Assembly (NCBI RefSeq): GCF_003989795.1
Contig: NZ_RZHG01000003.1
Coordinates: 165,140 to 229,139, forward strand
DNA from: Vreelandella andesensis
GTDB lineage: Bacteria; Pseudomonadota; Gammaproteobacteria; Pseudomonadales; Halomonadaceae
Reading direction: 5' to 3'
DNA length: 64,000 nucleotides
In this document: piece after piece, positions 34,763 to 44,300 of the stretch
Numbering within the stretch: the stretch's first letter is position 1
Layout of the letters: each line of letters begins with the position of its first letter
Notes under the pieces: model-generated
Seen by the model: only the letters and a program-made list of their open reading frames with translations
Databases searched by the model: none
Told to the model about the DNA's origin: nothing
Position numbers and translations under genes: made by a program

Positions 34763-35512
34763 GTGGCACAACGTACTCATGTAGTAAATCGCGAAGCAAC
34801 GAACACATCCCTCCAGGCCGTTCCTGCTAATTCAACACCGGCGCTTGCCGATAGCACCGCGATCATTCAGGTGATCGAGCGTGCCGCGCTTAACCCCGAC
34901 GTCGATATCGACAAAATGGAGCGCTTGCTGCAAATGCAGGAACGCGTGATGGATCGCCAGGCCATGATGGCCTATAGCACCGCCATGGCGGCGATGCAGA
35001 CTGAGCTGCCCAGCATTGAAGAGCGGGGTAAAACTAACAACGGCTTTTACGCCACGCTGGAAGATATTGTCGATACCGTGCGTCCCATTATGCAGAAGCA
35101 CGGCTTTGCGGTGAGCTTTCGTATTCAGACACAGGAACGCGGCATTCAAGTAACGGGTGTACTGATGCACAAGGATGGCCACCGCGAAGAGACCAGCATG
35201 CTATTGCCTGCGGATATGAGCGGTAACAAAAACGCGGTGCAGGCGTTTGGATCTTCTACCAGCTACGGCAAGCGCTATGTGTTGTCTGCACTGCTTAATA
35301 TCACTACACGGGGCCAAGATGATAACGGGAGCGCTGCCGGTGGCATCAGGCTGGTAACGCCATTCCAGGCGGGGCAAGTTCAGCGGCTGATCAGCCAATG
35401 CCCAGCGACCACGCAAGAGTGGTTCAGCGGCAAGTACGGTTCGGCAGTGCAAGTACCCCAAAGTGACTTCGATAAGCTGCGGGCATCTCTTACTAAGCGC
35501 ATCGTGAAATAA
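34763..35512 (+). CDS. ERF-family single-strand annealing protein
   Basis: 249 residues, GTG start with GGAGGTG upstream. The ERF core runs from about 55 to 190: QTELPSIEERGKTNNGFYAT, LEDIVDTVRPIMQKHGFAVS, and SSTSYGKRYVLSALLNI near its end. ERF proteins anneal single strands in phage-type recombination, like Red-beta/RecT. The C-terminal part is a tail for interactions. The next gene encodes the partner exonuclease. Confidence 0.92.
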   Translation: MAQRTHVVNREATNTSLQAVPANSTPALADSTAIIQVIERAALNPDVDIDKMERLLQMQERVMDRQAMMAYSTAMAAMQTELPSIEERGKTNNGFYATLEDIVDTVRPIMQKHGFAVSFRIQTQERGIQVTGVLMHKDGHREETSMLLPADMSGNKNAVQAFGSSTSYGKRYVLSALLNITTRGQDDNGSAAGGIRLVTPFQAGQVQRLISQCPATTQEWFSGKYGSAVQVPQSDFDKLRASLTKRIVK

Positions 35513-35545
35513 CCCATTATCTAGCGCAATCAGCGGAGGTTGTTT

Positions 35546-36157
35546 ATGCAAGTGCTCAACATGGAGCAAGGCTCCCCTGAATGGCTGGGGGCGCGCTTAG
35601 GGCGCATCACCATGTCGGAACTCAAGACCCTACTGGTCAACGGCAAAGGCCCCGGTGGATTTGGCACTGGGGCCTTGTCGTATATGCACCAACTGATTGG
35701 CGAACGCATCACTGGCGAGCTGGCCGAGCCGTTTCAAGGCAATGCTCACACCCGAAGGGGCCATGAGCTGGAAGGCGTGGCCCGAGAGCTTTACGTCGAT
35801 GCCACCGGTGAGCCAGCGCCACAGGAAGTCGGCATCATCCTTAACCACGACGTCGGCTATTCGCCTGACAGCCTAGTCGGGGCTAATGGCTTGCTGGAGA
35901 TCAAGACCAAGCTGCCCAAGTTCCAGATCGAGGTGCTGTTAAGCGGGGAAATACCAGCGGAACATGTGGCTCAGTGCCAGGGTGGGCTGTGGGTCAGCGA
36001 GCGAGAATGGATCGACTTTGTGAGCTACTGGCCGGGTATGCCGCTGTTTATCAAGCGCGCCTACCGCGACGACATTATGATCCGCACCATTGCAGAGCGG
36101 GTCGAGGCCTTTTATGAAGAGATGGAGCGGCGTATCAGCCAAGTAATGGCGGCGTGA
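35546..36157 (+). CDS. YqaJ-family (lambda-type) exonuclease
   Basis: 203 residues, ATG 35546 with GCGGAGG upstream. It has MEQGSPEWLGARLGRITMSE at the N-terminus, GHELEGVARELY, and the nuclease core SPDSLVG...LEIKTKLPKFQIE (the D...ExK of the PD-(D/E)xK fold), then QCQGGLWV. With the ERF protein it makes a complete two-component recombination system: resection of the 5' strand followed by annealing. Confidence 0.92.
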   Translation: MQVLNMEQGSPEWLGARLGRITMSELKTLLVNGKGPGGFGTGALSYMHQLIGERITGELAEPFQGNAHTRRGHELEGVARELYVDATGEPAPQEVGIILNHDVGYSPDSLVGANGLLEIKTKLPKFQIEVLLSGEIPAEHVAQCQGGLWVSEREWIDFVSYWPGMPLFIKRAYRDDIMIRTIAERVEAFYEEMERRISQVMAA

Positions 36158-36204
36158 TCCAGCCACTGATCCAAAACACTCACACACTATTAACGACATA
36201 GATG

Positions 36205-36237
36205 CCGGGGCCACCACCCCGGTATTTTTATTTTTTT
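36205..36237 (+). terminator. Terminator before radC
   Basis: CCGGGG/CCCCGG stem with a 6-base loop, followed by TATTTTTATTTTTTT. It ends directly at the GGAGG of the next gene. Confidence 0.85.
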
Positions 36238-36247
36238 GGAGGTAACC

Positions 36248-36745
36248 ATGACTCATTCCAAACTGAAAGCCGGTGAAGTGGCAGGCACTTATCACGTGAC
36301 AGCGCCGGTCACCGAAACCGACATCATCACCATGGCCAAGCGCTTTGCGCGGCGTAAGCTCGCCAAAGGCCGCAAGATATCCCAGCCTTCGCAAGCGTTT
36401 GAGCATCTACAGCTACTGCTTCAGGATTATGAGTACGAGGTGTTCAGCGTACTTTTTCTCGATAGCCAACATCACGTGATCCGCTTTGAAGAGCTATTCC
36501 GAGGCACCATTGATTCTGCCAGTGTTTATCCACGCGAAGTGCTGAAAGCGGCACTGGCCTACAACGCCGCCGCTGTCATTCTCGTTCATAACCACCCTAG
36601 CGGCGATCCTGAACCTAGCGATGCAGATCGACGCATTACTGAGCGACTTAAAGAAGCACTTGGGCTGATGGAAATACGAGTGATTGATCATGTAGTGGTG
36701 GGGAGTGATGGGTGTAAGTCATTTGCGGAAATGGGGTATTTGTAG
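36248..36745 (+). CDS. RadC-like JAB-domain protein
   Basis: 165 residues, start MTHSKLKAGEVAGTYHV with GGAGG upstream. The MPN/JAB motif is complete: VLVHNHPSGDPEPSDADRRIT, that is HxH-x7-S-x2-D with a preceding Glu. It lacks the N-terminal helix-hairpin-helix domain of chromosomal RadC, the short form common on phages, plasmids and islands. A true repair role is not established. It is the last gene of the module. Confidence 0.9.
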   Translation: MTHSKLKAGEVAGTYHVTAPVTETDIITMAKRFARRKLAKGRKISQPSQAFEHLQLLLQDYEYEVFSVLFLDSQHHVIRFEELFRGTIDSASVYPREVLKAALAYNAAAVILVHNHPSGDPEPSDADRRITERLKEALGLMEIRVIDHVVVGSDGCKSFAEMGYL

Positions 36746-36762
36746 GTGAATGCTGAGATAAA

Positions 36763-36790
36763 ATGGGGCTGCCCAGCGAGGCAGCTCCAT
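36763..36790 (+). terminator. Hairpin after radC
   Basis: ATGGGGCTGCC/GGCAGCTCCAT stem with one G-U pair and a 6-base loop. No T-run; TTAATTAGG follows. Confidence 0.55.
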
Positions 36791-36979
36791 TAATTAGGCA
36801 AACTTTGTTTTTTGGTTAAAACGGTAAACTGCCAAGAGCTGAATTTAAGACGACACTGATATAACGCCACATTTAGCTTCCGTAAAACTTAGGCAGCTAC
36901 TGCAGAATTTGTTCTGCTTTCCCATAGATGAAAAGCATTCTTCTTAAATTACCTTGTGAACTAGTTTTGTCGCTGGGTT

Positions 36980-38062
36980 CTACCCAAACTGACATTGAGA
37001 AGGTGGTTCTTCCATTTCAAAAACTGTTCGATTACGGCCCTGTTTCTTGGCTCGATAGAGAAGCTCGTCAACTCTCTGCAAACTGTTATTCACGGTACTG
37101 GCGTTTGTCAGCGAACAAACACCAATGCTCGCGGTGATATGTAGGGGTAAAGGTGTGTCATCCAGCATGGGTGTGATGACCAGAAGTTGGTGAAGTCGCT
37201 CTGTAGCATATTGCGCCTCTTTCACCGTGGTCATCGGTAGCAAGACTAAAAACTCTTCTCCGCCCCAACGGCTAATGACATCAGCCTGGCGAAATGCTGT
37301 CTGACATAGCTCAGTAAAGCGTAAAAGCACCTTATCCCCCGCTTGGTGGCCAAGGGTATCGTTGACAAACTTGAAGTGATCTAGGTCGATGAGCATAAGC
37401 GAGGCGAAGTGAGTGCCGCGCTGGATCAGCGCCAGTTCTTGATTGAGACGCTGCTCAAAAGCCCGGCGATTGAGCAAGCCGGTAAGCGGGTCAGTACTGG
37501 CATACTTGGTCAGTTCGTGCCGCGTTATCTTGAGTTCACGTATTAATTCGGCTTGCTCGCGTTGGGCGAGCATCAGCTCCATGTGTGCCATCACTTGATT
37601 GGCGAGGGCTTGGAGCGCGAAGCGTTGGCGTTCCGTCAGCTCGCGGGGCTGGTAGTCGAGTACACAGAGCGTCCCCAGCGGATAACCATCGCTACTTTCC
37701 AGCAGCGCACCTGCGTAAAAACGCAGATGGGGTTCGCCGGTTACCAAGGGATTATTAGCAAAACGGGGATCCAGCGTCGTGTCGGTTACAATGAATAGCC
37801 CCGGTTGAAGAATGGCATGCGCACAGATCGAGATATCCAGTGGAGTTTCCCGCACGCCTAACCCTTTTTCTGCTTTAAACCATTGCCGATCGCGATCAAT
37901 GAAATTAATAACAGCAATAGGAGCCTCACAAATTATTGAAACCACTTCAACAATGTCATCAAACGCTGGTTCCTCAGGGGTATCAAGGACCTGATAGTTG
38001 GCCAACGTCAATAAACGCTTCTGTTCCTGCTCGACTGGACAAAGCTTGACTTTTTTAGACAT
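36980..38062 (-). CDS. GAF-GGDEF diguanylate cyclase
   Basis: 360 residues. A GAF sensor (about 20-160) with LCPVEQEQKRLLTLANYQVL, FDDIVEVVSIICEAPIAVI and GTLCVLDYQPREL (typical of cytosolic GAF-GGDEF proteins) precedes a GGDEF domain (about 195-350): STDPLTGLLNRRAFEQRL, LIDLDHFKFVND and the active-site RWGGEEFLVLLP. The GGEEF form is catalytically active, so it should make c-di-GMP. No membrane segment. ATG 38062 (MSKKV) has AAGG upstream. It is the left end of the signalling block. Confidence 0.93.
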   Translation of the reverse strand: MSKKVKLCPVEQEQKRLLTLANYQVLDTPEEPAFDDIVEVVSIICEAPIAVINFIDRDRQWFKAEKGLGVRETPLDISICAHAILQPGLFIVTDTTLDPRFANNPLVTGEPHLRFYAGALLESSDGYPLGTLCVLDYQPRELTERQRFALQALANQVMAHMELMLAQREQAELIRELKITRHELTKYASTDPLTGLLNRRAFEQRLNQELALIQRGTHFASLMLIDLDHFKFVNDTLGHQAGDKVLLRFTELCQTAFRQADVISRWGGEEFLVLLPMTTVKEAQYATERLHQLLVITPMLDDTPLPLHITASIGVCSLTNASTVNNSLQRVDELLYRAKKQGRNRTVFEMEEPPSQCQFG

Positions 38063-38281
38063 AAACAAAATTGCCTTTTAGTAAGGCCATCGTATTAATC
38101 ATGGTTACCGGGGCATGTATCGTAATCTTGTAATAAATCATAGTAACGGCAGACTTATCCCTATCATACTTGGTATACCTGACATTCTTTAATTGATGAC
38201 CTTCGACCCGGTAGGAAGCAGTAAAAATGATGCTAGGGATAATGGCAACGACCCTTATGCCAAATCCAAGTATTGAGCCGT

Positions 38282-41200
38282 TCATTGGTTGGCCGGGTTT
38301 ACGGTAGCAATGGTTTTCAAATAATGTTCGAAGTCTTTCGGTGACAAAGGCCGACTGTAGAGGTAACCCTGAAATACATAGCAGTGCTCTTGTATCAAGA
38401 AATCTTGAATTTCTACTGTTTCTACGCCCTCAGCTAGCACGTCAAGACCCAAGCTGTTAGCAAGCGCAATGATCGTTTGGACGATAGCCACATCGTTGCT
38501 GTCGTCAGGAAGATCCTTAACGAAACTTTGGTCGATTTTGAGCACATCAAGCGGTAGCTGCTTGAGATAAGCCAGAGATGAATAACCAGTACCAAAGTCA
38601 TCTAGAGCAAAGCTGATGCCCAATTTACGCAAGGCATGCATTCTTTCCACGGTCTGTTCCAGCTTATCGAGGAGAAGGGTCTCCGTCACTTCAAACTGGA
38701 GCTTGGTAGGATCGATTCCGGTCTCGTTGATGACGGTGACGACATCATTAACAAAATCTCCCTCATGGAACTGTCTTACGCTAACATTAACCGATATTTC
38801 CAAGTCGCCAAGAACATTCAGTTTCATCCAGTGTGCCATTTGCTCACATACTTTCTTAAAAATCTCCTTCCCAAGAATGCCGATTAAACCGATCTCTTCG
38901 GCAATAGGGATGAAGTCTCCTGGCGGGATAAGACCTTTCTCAGGATGAAGCCAGCGCACTAAAGCTTCTGCCCCCACACAACGCCCCGAACTGTCTATCT
39001 TAGGTTGATAATAAGGAATGAATTCATTCGCCTGAATCCCCGCTAGAATACCGCCTTCAAGCCATGCTCTTGCATCAGCTTTCGCTTGCATCACAGGATC
39101 AAATAGAACGACGGCATTGCGATTCCGATGTTTAACATCATAGAGGGCAAGGTCAAGGCGCTTCATCACCTCTTCCAAGCTGTCGCTGTCTAGCCCCACC
39201 AATGTGGCCCCGATGCTACAGGTACGTCGCATACCCAGACTCTCGGTTTCATAGGGTTCATTGAGTAGCGCACGCACTCTCTCTGCGGCTAGCTGAAGTT
39301 GATGGGTAGCTTCTTCTTGTAAAGGGGAAAGATGTTCCAGCAGAACCGTAAACTCATCGCCACCTAGACGTGCGACATGGAGCCCGTCATTTTCAAGGCT
39401 TTCGAGACGGCGGGCTACGGCTTTGAGAAGCTGATCCCCTCGATTATGCCCCCAAGTATCATTGAGGACTTTAAAGTGGTCCAAATCAATGAGCATCACC
39501 CCTGCGTAAGCTTTGGTTTTATGCTGGGTTGTAATGATGCTATCAAGCCGTTTCTGGAAAAGTCGACGATTAGGCAAATGCGTCAGCGTGTCGTGAAATG
39601 CCAAAAACTCAATCTGCGCTTCGCTCCGTTTTCGGTCTGTCACATCGCGGAAATAGACCGAAAGCCCTTTGTTTGATGGGTAAGCGTGAATTTCAAGCCA
39701 CGTGTCTAAAACAGCAAAAAAATATTCGAAGTGCCGAGTAGCCTGCTCGGTCATTGCCTGACGAAACTCGTCACCAGCGTGAGATCCAGTTATTTCGGGA
39801 AAAATCCCCCAAAGAGGTTGGTTTAGTACGACATCACGAGGCTTGGCTAATAATCGTTCGGCTTCAATATTGAAATATTGAAAATTCCAATGCCTGTCCA
39901 GCGTAAAGAAACCGTCGGTGATGCTCTCCAACGTTTGCGTCAGCGTGTTGGCTGACTGAGTAAGCTCCTCCTCCAATACTTTACGGTCATGGATGTCCAG
40001 CCCACTGCCATACCACTTGTTGACTTGGCCGTGCTCATCAAGAGCGGGCACGGCACTGACCCGATACCAGCGATAGTAATTATCGCTTTTGTGATATAAG
40101 CGAAAATCGATGTGATAGTTTTTTTGCGTAGCAACGGCATCTCCCCACACCTTTTTGCACCGTGCCACATCATCGGGATGGAGGGCATGAATCCACTTTC
40201 CCTCAAGTAATACACCATTGCTGATGCCGGTGACCTCTTGAAGACGACGATTAGCATAATCTAGACGACCATCGGCGTCAGCAGTCCAAACAATCGTTGG
40301 CATCGCCTCCGAAAGCTGCCTGAACCTTTCCTGACTATGCACCAAACTCTGTTCAACGCGGCGTTGATCAGTGATATCTTGAAAAGCGCCCTGAACCTTA
40401 AAGACCGCATTGGCCTCATCACTTATACAAGCCCCAATGACGCGAACCAGCCGCTGATTGCCTTTAGCTGTGAGGATCTCGGCTTCCTCATCGAAAGGCA
40501 TGCCCGTACTTATGCAGGCTCGCCCCCGTTCAGCAATACGCTGCTGATGCTTGGGTAGATAAAAGGCGAGCGCTTCATCGAACGTTAACCGGGAGCCATA
40601 AGGCAGTTCATGGATGTCGCATACCTCATCCGAAAAGTGCAGTTTATTACTCTGCGCGTCGTAGCTCCATCCTCCCAGATTAGCCATTTGACCAGCAATT
40701 GATTGCAAGTGAGTAACCTGCCGTCTTTCTCGTTGGTCACGTTCTCGTCGTGTAGCCGAAGCCAACGTATGAGTGAGACTCGATAGCCCCTGTAATCCAC
40801 TGTCATTAAGCGGCGTCTGGCCCTTATTAAAGACATATAGCAGACCCCAGCATCGGTTTGGCTCTTGTATCGGGATGCATAGGGCCTTAGTGAGCTGAGG
40901 CCACTTTTTTAACGTCTCACGCAGCGTTGACGGAAGTTCATCGATAGCACACTCACTATTTTCCATTGCAGCTGTGGCAAGCATGTCGCCGTTCAGCGTT
41001 AGATTCTCTGGCCAGACTATGTTTAGCGTGCTGGTGGCCGCCACCACGGTGCCTTGATGTCTCGACGAATCTAATTCGACCAGCAGCGCCGCCTCGAAGC
41101 CGAAGAGGTTAATGGTCAATTCGACCGTCTGCCGGTAAAGCTCGTTAAGAGACGCGCCCTTTAGCCCCGCCTGACCAAATGCTGCCAGTGAAGCTTGTAG

Positions 41201-42001
41201 CTGCGCATGAAAGGCCATTGACTGTTCTGTCTTTTTTCGCTCGCTAATGTCGATTACCGAGGCGAGTGTGTGTGGCACACCATCAATCGTTATTGGGGCA
41301 AGCCCGACTTCTAATGGAAAAAGGCTCCTATCTTGACGCTGCCCCTGAAGTTCTCGTTGCGGCATCATTAAGCGTGCCTTTGGGTCTCGTGCAAAGTCAT
41401 GACGATGATGGGGGTGCTGTGCCCTAAACTTTTCGGGCACAAGCATATCAACCGGCACCCCTTTCAGTTTGCCAGGCAAGTAACCGAAAGCCTGCTCAGC
41501 GATCTTATTGGCGGATTCGATGAGACCACCGGGGCCTGTTAACATCAAGCCAACCGGGGCGGCTCGCAGTATCGCTTCCATATGCTGTAGGCGCGCTGAG
41601 TTGGCGTTAACAACACGCTGGATGGAAACGTAGAGTGCTCTATTATCTGCCTTATCTCGCACATGAGAGATGCTCCACTCGACTTGATAGGGAATACCGT
41701 CCTTGCGATAGTTGATGGTGGAACCTAAAAAGGGTTCCTGACATATCAAGGACTCGCGTAATGCCTCCAATACCTTCGGATCTGTTTCAGGCCCTTGAAG
41801 CATGCGAGGTGTTTGCCCGAGAAGCTCCTCAACCTCATAGCCTGTCATACGGCAGAAGGCAGGGTTGGCATAGAGAATACGTGGACCAGGAAGCTCAAGC
41901 TCGGTGGTGGTGACGATCACAGCATCAGGTGAGTTCCACATCGCTGCTTCGAAGAGCGAGCGGTCCCAGGCGTGAAGCATTGGATCGTCGGATAAGTTCA
42001 T
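38282..42001 (-). CDS. PAS/GAF/GGDEF/EAL c-di-GMP protein
   Basis: 1239 residues, no membrane span. By eye the order is PAS (about 20-130), PAS (about 140-255), a GAF domain (about 275-415), then three further PAS modules (about 430-790), GGDEF (about 805-970) and EAL (about 985-1230). GGDEF keeps RLGGDEFTVLLEHL; EAL has EALVRWLHPEKG, NVSVRQF, the ETLLLD site and DDFGTGYSSLAYL (the DDFG loop). Both halves therefore look active, but such hybrids are mostly phosphodiesterases tuned by the sensor domains. The fine PAS borders are estimates. It runs in the same direction as the neighbouring chemoreceptor genes. Confidence 0.92.
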   Translation of the reverse strand: MNLSDDPMLHAWDRSLFEAAMWNSPDAVIVTTTELELPGPRILYANPAFCRMTGYEVEELLGQTPRMLQGPETDPKVLEALRESLICQEPFLGSTINYRKDGIPYQVEWSISHVRDKADNRALYVSIQRVVNANSARLQHMEAILRAAPVGLMLTGPGGLIESANKIAEQAFGYLPGKLKGVPVDMLVPEKFRAQHPHHRHDFARDPKARLMMPQRELQGQRQDRSLFPLEVGLAPITIDGVPHTLASVIDISERKKTEQSMAFHAQLQASLAAFGQAGLKGASLNELYRQTVELTINLFGFEAALLVELDSSRHQGTVVAATSTLNIVWPENLTLNGDMLATAAMENSECAIDELPSTLRETLKKWPQLTKALCIPIQEPNRCWGLLYVFNKGQTPLNDSGLQGLSSLTHTLASATRRERDQRERRQVTHLQSIAGQMANLGGWSYDAQSNKLHFSDEVCDIHELPYGSRLTFDEALAFYLPKHQQRIAERGRACISTGMPFDEEAEILTAKGNQRLVRVIGACISDEANAVFKVQGAFQDITDQRRVEQSLVHSQERFRQLSEAMPTIVWTADADGRLDYANRRLQEVTGISNGVLLEGKWIHALHPDDVARCKKVWGDAVATQKNYHIDFRLYHKSDNYYRWYRVSAVPALDEHGQVNKWYGSGLDIHDRKVLEEELTQSANTLTQTLESITDGFFTLDRHWNFQYFNIEAERLLAKPRDVVLNQPLWGIFPEITGSHAGDEFRQAMTEQATRHFEYFFAVLDTWLEIHAYPSNKGLSVYFRDVTDRKRSEAQIEFLAFHDTLTHLPNRRLFQKRLDSIITTQHKTKAYAGVMLIDLDHFKVLNDTWGHNRGDQLLKAVARRLESLENDGLHVARLGGDEFTVLLEHLSPLQEEATHQLQLAAERVRALLNEPYETESLGMRRTCSIGATLVGLDSDSLEEVMKRLDLALYDVKHRNRNAVVLFDPVMQAKADARAWLEGGILAGIQANEFIPYYQPKIDSSGRCVGAEALVRWLHPEKGLIPPGDFIPIAEEIGLIGILGKEIFKKVCEQMAHWMKLNVLGDLEISVNVSVRQFHEGDFVNDVVTVINETGIDPTKLQFEVTETLLLDKLEQTVERMHALRKLGISFALDDFGTGYSSLAYLKQLPLDVLKIDQSFVKDLPDDSNDVAIVQTIIALANSLGLDVLAEGVETVEIQDFLIQEHCYVFQGYLYSRPLSPKDFEHYLKTIATVNPANQ

Positions 42002-42072
42002 AACAGATGCCTTCGTATGCGAGAGTTCGGTTTCTAAACAACATTTTTTGCTTTCTACGAAAATGGTCCCGA

Positions 42073-43791
42073 CTACCTATGATTGACAAAGGGTACCCAT
42101 TCATCATCCCCAGGCGAGGACGTTAAAGGTTTTGGTAAAGACCTATAAGCAGACGATGGAATACTTGATCCAGAACGACTGGTTTCGGCCGTCAACTCTC
42201 GCCCGTTGGGCTTAGTACGAAACGCACGAATGGCATTGACCAGTTGTATTGTCTGACTCTCTAGTGCTTTGGTCGCATCGGTGGTTGATTGCAATTGCAG
42301 AGCACTTTGTTGAAGACTTTGTTCCATCTGATTGATAGCATCGCCAATTTGTGAAATGCCATGACTTTGCTCGCGAGAGGCGGCGGTAATCTCTTCCATA
42401 ATCGTGTGTACTTGACGACTAGCGACTTCCACACGGCCAATTGCAGACTCGGTTTCCGAGACTACTTGAGACCCTCTCTCTATTTCCTTATGAGACGTGT
42501 TGATGAGGCGATGAACCTCTTTGGCGGCGTCTGATGATCGACTTGCTAAATTGCGCACTTCTGCGGCAACGACCGCAAATCCTCGACCTTGCTCTCCTGC
42601 ACGGGCGGCCTCAACGGAAGCATTGAGGGCAAGAATATTCGTCTGAAAAGCAATGGAGTCTATCGTTGACACCATTTCGCTCATTTGCTGGGCGCTGGCA
42701 GCAATCGCAGACATTCGCTGAACAACCTGGTTCATGGCTTCACCAGCTGACTCAACCTCCTTTACATTAGAGAGTGAGAGCACGCTGGCTTGATGAGCAT
42801 TGTCCGCGTTTTGCTTCACCGTAGCGGTTAGCTCTTCAGTACTGGCAGCTGTTTCCTGTACAGATGCAGCCTGATCGTCGCTGCGCAGGCCAATTTCCTC
42901 GTTGCTGGTGCGAATGTTGGATACGGCTGGTCGTACTTTGTTGATTCCGGCATTCACGTCTTCAACAATTCCGCTAAGCCCTTTCTTCATGGAGGAAAGC
43001 GCTTCCATTAATTCGCCGATAGCATCATGACCATGCTCTGGCACACCCACGGTGAGGTTGCCAGCTGCCACTTGCAGCACAAAACGCCGCGACTCGCTCA
43101 TGGCCTTGGCCACCCGCCGCTGTTGGGTCAAACCGAGCACAACAACAATCAGCGCCATGATACCCGCCACAGCTAAGACGAGAGGGTTGTTGTCTCTCAA
43201 GCCTTGAGGAATGGCAAACGCCATAATGCTGGCTAGCGAAAAGGCGGTTAACCAATATGTGTGGGCCTTAGTGGATACCACGTTAAGTCGACCAAGGGAG
43301 GCTAGAAAACCTCTGCGCAGTACAAGTCCCCGGTAAAGTCGATATCGCTTGCCCGCTCCCTCACGCCATTCACGATAGACACGTTCAGCATGTTCGACTT
43401 CCTTAGGCTCTGGGCGAACACGAAGAGAAGCATAGCCAATTATATTTCCAGCTTCTTCAATAGGTACAACGTTAGCGCGTACCCAGTAATGGTCACCATT
43501 TTTACAACGGTTCTTGACCAATCCCGTCCATACATGGCCCAGTTTGATGGTGTTCCAGAAATCAGCAAACGCGGCAGGAGGCATATCGGGATGTCGTACG
43601 AGATTGTGATCGGCATCAATCAGCTCATCCAAACTGAACCCGCTGATCCTGACAAAAGCCGGATTAGCGTAGGTAATTTTGCCCTGAAGGTTGGTACGCG
43701 AGATCAGCAAATCAGATTCGCTGAGCTGAACTTCGCTCTGAGTCACAGGAAGGTTTGATCGCACGGATGAGCCTCGATTACGAGTGGTCAA
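42073..43791 (-). CDS. PAS-type chemoreceptor (Aer-like)
   Basis: 572 residues. An N-terminal PAS domain (about 20-125) has [18 protein letters not shown] and the Aer-like [13 protein letters not shown], the FAD-binding kind of redox sensor. Two membrane segments follow (about 180-235, [13 protein letters not shown] and [18 protein letters not shown]), with no periplasmic domain, then HAMP-like linker and the MCP signalling hairpin ([47 protein letters not shown]). It probably senses oxygen or redox state, signalling to CheA. No C-terminal CheR tether is seen. Confidence 0.93.
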   Translation of the reverse strand: MTTRNRGSSVRSNLPVTQSEVQLSESDLLISRTNLQGKITYANPAFVRISGFSLDELIDADHNLVRHPDMPPAAFADFWNTIKLGHVWTGLVKNRCKNGDHYWVRANVVPIEEAGNIIGYASLRVRPEPKEVEHAERVYREWREGAGKRYRLYRGLVLRRGFLASLGRLNVVSTKAHTYWLTAFSLASIMAFAIPQGLRDNNPLVLAVAGIMALIVVVLGLTQQRRVAKAMSESRRFVLQVAAGNLTVGVPEHGHDAIGELMEALSSMKKGLSGIVEDVNAGINKVRPAVSNIRTSNEEIGLRSDDQAASVQETAASTEELTATVKQNADNAHQASVLSLSNVKEVESAGEAMNQVVQRMSAIAASAQQMSEMVSTIDSIAFQTNILALNASVEAARAGEQGRGFAVVAAEVRNLASRSSDAAKEVHRLINTSHKEIERGSQVVSETESAIGRVEVASRQVHTIMEEITAASREQSHGISQIGDAINQMEQSLQQSALQLQSTTDATKALESQTIQLVNAIRAFRTKPNGRELTAETSRSGSSIPSSAYRSLPKPLTSSPGDDEWVPFVNHR

Positions 43792-44300
43792 TCTTAATGA
43801 GTATTTTTGTAAATCTTATCGATCATTAAAAATACTTTGAACTTGGTACTAAAGTCGGACGGTAATTCATACTTAAAATAATAATTTGATCTGTGTCAAG
43901 AAGTACGCAAATAACATTATTCTTGTGAGTAAATTACGTCTACTATAAAAGTGTTAGTCAAATGCTTATCTACATGCATTATTTGTATGAGCTTTGGAAA
44001 GGTTAAGCCGTTACTTATTTAGGCTAGACACTTTGCAAAGCGTCTGTTGCCAGATAGTCCGCGCGCTCTACAAGCGTTCCAAAATCAAATATAAAATTTT
44101 TTGAGTAAATTTTCCGCTTTCTAACATTAGTAGGAAGTGCTCATTCCCAACGACCCGTACAGCGGTTTGCTAATTCATATCAATGGGCTCTAAGAAACGA
44201 AATACTCTGCCAATTACTTCACTAACGTAGCATGCGCGCCTCGCAAAACGTTATGGTCATCAGCGACAATGTGTCTGCGCTTAAGCTTCCAAATATGCCA
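43792..44300. other. Gap between chemoreceptor genes, no gene seen
   Basis: 509 bp, AT-rich, full of stops on both strands. It holds the promoter of the Aer-like gene at the left. A CGATAA element near 43815 resembles a sigma-28 -10, but the spacing is poor. No ORF, RNA or repeat stands out. This may be decayed DNA. Confidence 0.5.

Noticed and set aside
43810..43845. Sigma-28 (flagellar) promoter before the Aer-like receptor gene
   Set aside because: ATCGATAA is close to the -10, but the matching TAAA-type -35 is at the wrong distance by about three bases, so I do not call it.
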